DNA from: Spirochaetia bacterium
GTDB lineage: Bacteria; Spirochaetota; Spirochaetia; Treponematales; Breznakiellaceae
Length of the DNA: 8,231 bases
Assembly (NCBI GenBank): GCA_026002045.1
Contig: BOAV01000102.1
Location: forward strand, 1 to 8,231
Direction: 5' to 3'
In this document: in pieces, positions 6,464 through 8,231 of the stretch
Position numbering within the stretch: position 1 is the first letter of the stretch
Layout: each line of letters starts with the position of its first letter
Program-made: the position numbers and the translations under genes
The notes under the pieces: model-generated
Told to the model about the DNA's origin: nothing
The model's input: the letters and a program-made list of their open reading frames with translations, nothing else
The model's database searches: none

Positions 6464-6473
6464 TAAAATTTTT
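6422..6473 (+). terminator. Probable intrinsic terminator of the dxs-truA operon
   Basis: A 19-bp stem with a 4-base loop begins seven bases after the truA stop and is followed, after TAAAA, by TTTTT (6469-6473). The long stable stem at a convergent gene junction fits a terminator. The U-tract is displaced about five bases from the stem base, which is not the classical geometry. On the minus strand no T-run follows the stem, so termination in that direction is less supported. Confidence -1.
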
Positions 6474-7261
6474 GTGAACCGCGCCACGTACATCGGCCCC
6501 ATCCCTTCGCAGACATCGGGTAAAATGATCCTGCCGAATTCGGTCTTTTCACCTTCGATAAAGTCCGGGGCGTCGATTACTGCCGCGCCCCCGTATTTTT
6601 TGAAAAGCCGCGCCGCCACGGCGTCGTTTTCTTCCGGGGAGAGGGCGCAGGTGGCGTAGACCAGGGAGCCGCCGGGAGCGAGCAGCAGAAAGGCGGATGA
6701 CAAAAGCGCCCACTGCCGCCCCGCAAGGAATCGCGGCCGGGCAGGGGTCCATTCCGAGAGGTATTTTTCGCTTTGGATCACATGGCGTTCGCTGGAACAG
6801 GGGGCGTCCAAAAAAATGGCGGCGTAGCGGCACTGTTCACTTTTTCTGCCCCCCTGGGCGGCGGCGTCAAAGCCCGAAACCGTCACCCGCGCCCGCTTTT
6901 CCCTGTCCAGGTGGGCATCCAGCACATCCGCGAGCCGTCTGCGCCGTTCCGCGGAAATTTCGTTGGCCAGGAGCCGGGAATTACCGTGCATTGCCGAAGC
7001 AATTACCAGGGTTTTGCCCCCCGGCGCGGCACAGGCGTCCAGAATTTCGCCCCCGGCATCCGCAGCATTGTCAGCGCCGGGGAGCCGCAGGGATTTTGCC
7101 GCCAGCACCGAGGCATAGTCCAGCAAGTAGGGTTTGGCAAGTCCCTCCGCATAGGGAACCGGCGCGGAAGGCCGGAGCAGGCTTTCCCGCAGGGCGGGCC
7201 AGCGTTCGCCGTAGATGTTGCGATAATAAGTTTCAAATTCAGCGTTAACCGTATTAGCCAT
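6443..7261 (-). CDS. RsmB/NOP2/Sun-family RNA (cytosine-5) methyltransferase
   Basis: This is an S-adenosylmethionine-dependent RNA m5C methyltransferase of 272 residues. LDACAAPGGKTLVIA (74-88) is the SAM-binding motif I. LDAPCSSERH (151-160) gives the motif IV Cys155, and YATCALSPEEN (202-212) gives the motif VI Cys205, the two cysteines used in catalysis and product release. There is no NusB-like N-terminal or PUA-like C-terminal domain, unlike E. coli RsmB and RsmF. The short form, the SSERH after the PC and the C-terminal GPMYVARF look closer to the NSUN3/NSUN4 type, so the target (rRNA or tRNA) is open. The last residues, STDYTD, and the TAA stop come from the inverted repeat at 6445-6463, so the native C-terminus may have been replaced. 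AGGA sits only two bases before the ATG. It is convergent with truA and divergent from the fumarase operon. Confidence -1.
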   Translation of the reverse strand: MANTVNAEFETYYRNIYGERWPALRESLLRPSAPVPYAEGLAKPYLLDYASVLAAKSLRLPGADNAADAGGEILDACAAPGGKTLVIASAMHGNSRLLANEISAERRRRLADVLDAHLDREKRARVTVSGFDAAAQGGRKSEQCRYAAIFLDAPCSSERHVIQSEKYLSEWTPARPRFLAGRQWALLSSAFLLLAPGGSLVYATCALSPEENDAVAARLFKKYGGAAVIDAPDFIEGEKTEFGRIILPDVCEGMGPMYVARFTKILSTDYTD

Positions 7262-7267
7262 TTCCTG

Positions 7268-7297
7268 ATTTTATGATATCATACATTATTATGCCAA
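7268..7297 (-). promoter_or_regulatory. Candidate minus-strand promoter for the methyltransferase gene
   Basis: Read on the minus strand, TTGGCA (complement of 7292-7297) and TAAAAT (complement of 7268-7273) are separated by 18 bases, each matching the sigma-70 consensus at five of six positions. Transcription would start at about 7261, at or next to the ATG, implying a very short or absent leader. The alternative -10, TATGAT (complement of 7278-7283), would leave a leader of about 10 bases. Proposed from sequence only. Confidence -1.
7272..7283. promoter_or_regulatory. 12-bp palindrome with a -10-like hexamer on both strands
   Basis: TATGATATCATA is a perfect palindrome between two divergent genes, and both strands read TATGAT, a five-of-six match to the -10 consensus. 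On the plus strand this would place a transcript start near 7284, just upstream of the ATG at 7291. No convincing -35 hexamer stands at 16-18 bases upstream on the plus strand. It could equally be an operator for a dimeric repressor. Confidence -1.
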
Positions 7298-8136
7298 GAA
7301 TTCTGGATACCTCCGCGGTGGTCCCCGTCATAGCGGAACTGGTCAAAAAAGCCTGTTATGAGTTGGACGATAATTTTATGGGGGCCCTGCGGGAAGCAAT
7401 CAAAAAAGAGGAATCCCCCTACGGCAGGGATACCTTGCAGCTTCTCATCGACAATGCCGAGTATGCAAAGGCCGAACAGATCGCCTGCTGCCATGATACG
7501 GGTACCTGCGTGGTGATCATGGAAATCGGCCAGGAAATAAGCTGGACCGGAGAACCCCTTTTTGACGCCGTGAACGCCGGGGTCCGCAGGGGCTACGATG
7601 AAGGCTACCTCCGCAAGTCCATGGTCGTTGACCCCCTGAACCGGGTTAACACCGGGGATAATACCCCCGCCGTGTTCCACCCGGAGATCGTCGCCGGGGA
7701 TCAGGTACGCATCACGGTGATGCCCAAGGGCGGGGGCAGCGAAAACATGGGGGCCTTTTCCACCCTGGTCCCGGCAGTGGGGGCCGAAGGGGTTAAGGAC
7801 TTTGTGCTCAAGACCGTGGAGGACGCCGGGGGCAAAACCTGTCCGCCCGTCATCGTGGGGGTAGGGGTGGGGGGCACCATGGACTGGTGTTCCTGGATAG
7901 CGAAGAAGGCCCTGCTCCGTCCCATCGGGGACCGGAGCCCCGATCCTTTTTACGCCGCCATGGAGGAGGAACTCCTGGAAAAGATCAACAATATGGGGAT
8001 AGGTCCCCTGGGCATGGGCGGCAGGATCACCGCGCTGGATGTCCATATCGAATATTACCCCTGCCATATCACCGCCCTGCCTGTGGCGGTGAATCTGCAA
8101 TGCCACGCCAGCCGCCACGCCCAAGCCGTGATCTAG
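7291..8136 (+). CDS. Fumarate hydratase class I, alpha subunit (TtdA/FumA N-terminal type)
   Basis: This is the alpha subunit of a two-subunit [4Fe-4S] hydro-lyase, most likely fumarase (fumarate + water to malate), though L-tartrate dehydratase has the same fold and cannot be excluded. From the chosen start it has 281 residues, normal for split class I alpha subunits. Three conserved cysteines fit the cluster ligands: CHDTG (C67), CPP (C184) and QCHASRHA (C271). Further hallmarks are NTGDNTPAVFH, PKGGGSENMGA, VGVGVGGTMD and GPLGMGGRITALDV. The ATG at 7291 (MPRILDTS) was chosen because the family N-terminus fits. An in-frame ATG at 7273 would add six residues encoded by the palindrome and overlap a putative -10. 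Neither start has a Shine-Dalgarno sequence. The oxygen-sensitive class suits an anaerobe. The beta-subunit gene follows after 31 bases. Confidence -1.
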   Translation: MPRILDTSAVVPVIAELVKKACYELDDNFMGALREAIKKEESPYGRDTLQLLIDNAEYAKAEQIACCHDTGTCVVIMEIGQEISWTGEPLFDAVNAGVRRGYDEGYLRKSMVVDPLNRVNTGDNTPAVFHPEIVAGDQVRITVMPKGGGSENMGAFSTLVPAVGAEGVKDFVLKTVEDAGGKTCPPVIVGVGVGGTMDWCSWIAKKALLRPIGDRSPDPFYAAMEEELLEKINNMGIGPLGMGGRITALDVHIEYYPCHITALPVAVNLQCHASRHAQAVI

Positions 8137-8167
8137 TCGAAGAAGGCGCAGAAGGAAAGAGGAAATC

Positions 8168-8231
8168 ATGGAAACTGAAAATCGCGACAGCCAAAAAATC
8201 ATTCAGCTTAAAACCCCCTTAACCAGGGCGG
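8168..8231 (+). CDS. Fumarate hydratase class I, beta subunit, 3'-truncated
   Basis: Only the first 21 codons are present, because the window ends inside the gene. The sequence METENRDSQK is followed by IIQLKTPLTRA, which resembles the usual start of class I hydro-lyase beta subunits ('...LxTPL...'). A strong ribosome site, AGAGGA (8158-8163), lies four bases before the ATG. Position directly after the alpha subunit on the same strand strongly supports the call, since the two subunits form one enzyme. The 31-base gap (8137-8167) is purine-rich and shows no terminator. Confidence -1.
   Translation, partial: METENRDSQKIIQLKTPLTRA

Noticed and set aside
8137..8167. Purine-rich gap between the fumarase subunit genes as a repeat or regulatory site
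   Set aside because: It contains the beta-subunit ribosome site, and I see no inverted or direct repeat strong enough to call.
7279..8202. Long minus-strand open frame (307 codons) opposite the fumarase gene
   Set aside because: Its translation resembles no family I know, while the plus strand encodes a textbook fumarase alpha subunit. It is a shadow frame in G+C-rich DNA.
1..8231. tRNA, rRNA, CRISPR, transposase, phage or defence genes
   Set aside because: None was found. Apart from the short inverted repeats described, the window is filled by housekeeping coding sequence.

Overview
The window looks like a chromosomal segment from an anaerobic spirochaete of the Treponema/Treponematales group, possibly a termite-gut type. 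This is inferred from the protein families and gene order and from a moderately G+C-rich, G-run-rich composition. No database search was possible, so the species is unknown. No rRNA, tRNA, CRISPR array, transposase or phage gene is visible. The window is almost entirely coding.

Positions 1-6414 (+ strand) hold one very tight gene string, probably a single operon that begins upstream of the window. In order it contains dxs (5'-truncated, isoprenoid precursor synthesis), folP (folate), cdaA (di-adenylate cyclase, c-di-AMP), cdaR/ybbR (membrane-anchored CdaA partner), acpS (holo-ACP synthase), a DUF2225 cysteine-rich protein of unknown role, and truA (tRNA pseudouridine synthase). Junctions are ATGA overlaps (dxs/folP and cdaR/acpS), gaps of 1-9 bases, or a 17-base overlap (DUF2225/truA), so translational coupling is likely. 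No internal promoter or terminator is evident.

Positions 6415-6473 hold a perfect 19-bp inverted repeat with a 4-base loop, itself made of repeated CACGGATT octamers. It probably terminates the truA operon. One arm also encodes the last residues of the convergent minus-strand gene (6443-7261), an RsmB/NOP2/Sun-type RNA m5C methyltransferase. That gene is divergent from a two-subunit class I (Fe-S) fumarase operon at 7291-8231: the alpha subunit is complete and the beta subunit is cut by the window end. The two divergent starts are only 11-29 bases apart, and a 12-bp perfect palindrome carrying a -10-like hexamer on both strands lies between them.

The most unusual signal is inside dxs. An extra stretch of roughly 28 codons, absent from the E. 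coli enzyme as I recall it, is built largely from two adjacent, near-perfect palindromes (1222-1247 and 1250-1273) that keep the reading frame open. It resembles a small palindromic element inserted in frame into an essential gene. A second dxs insertion (about 553-615), in the interdomain linker, also centres on a hairpin.
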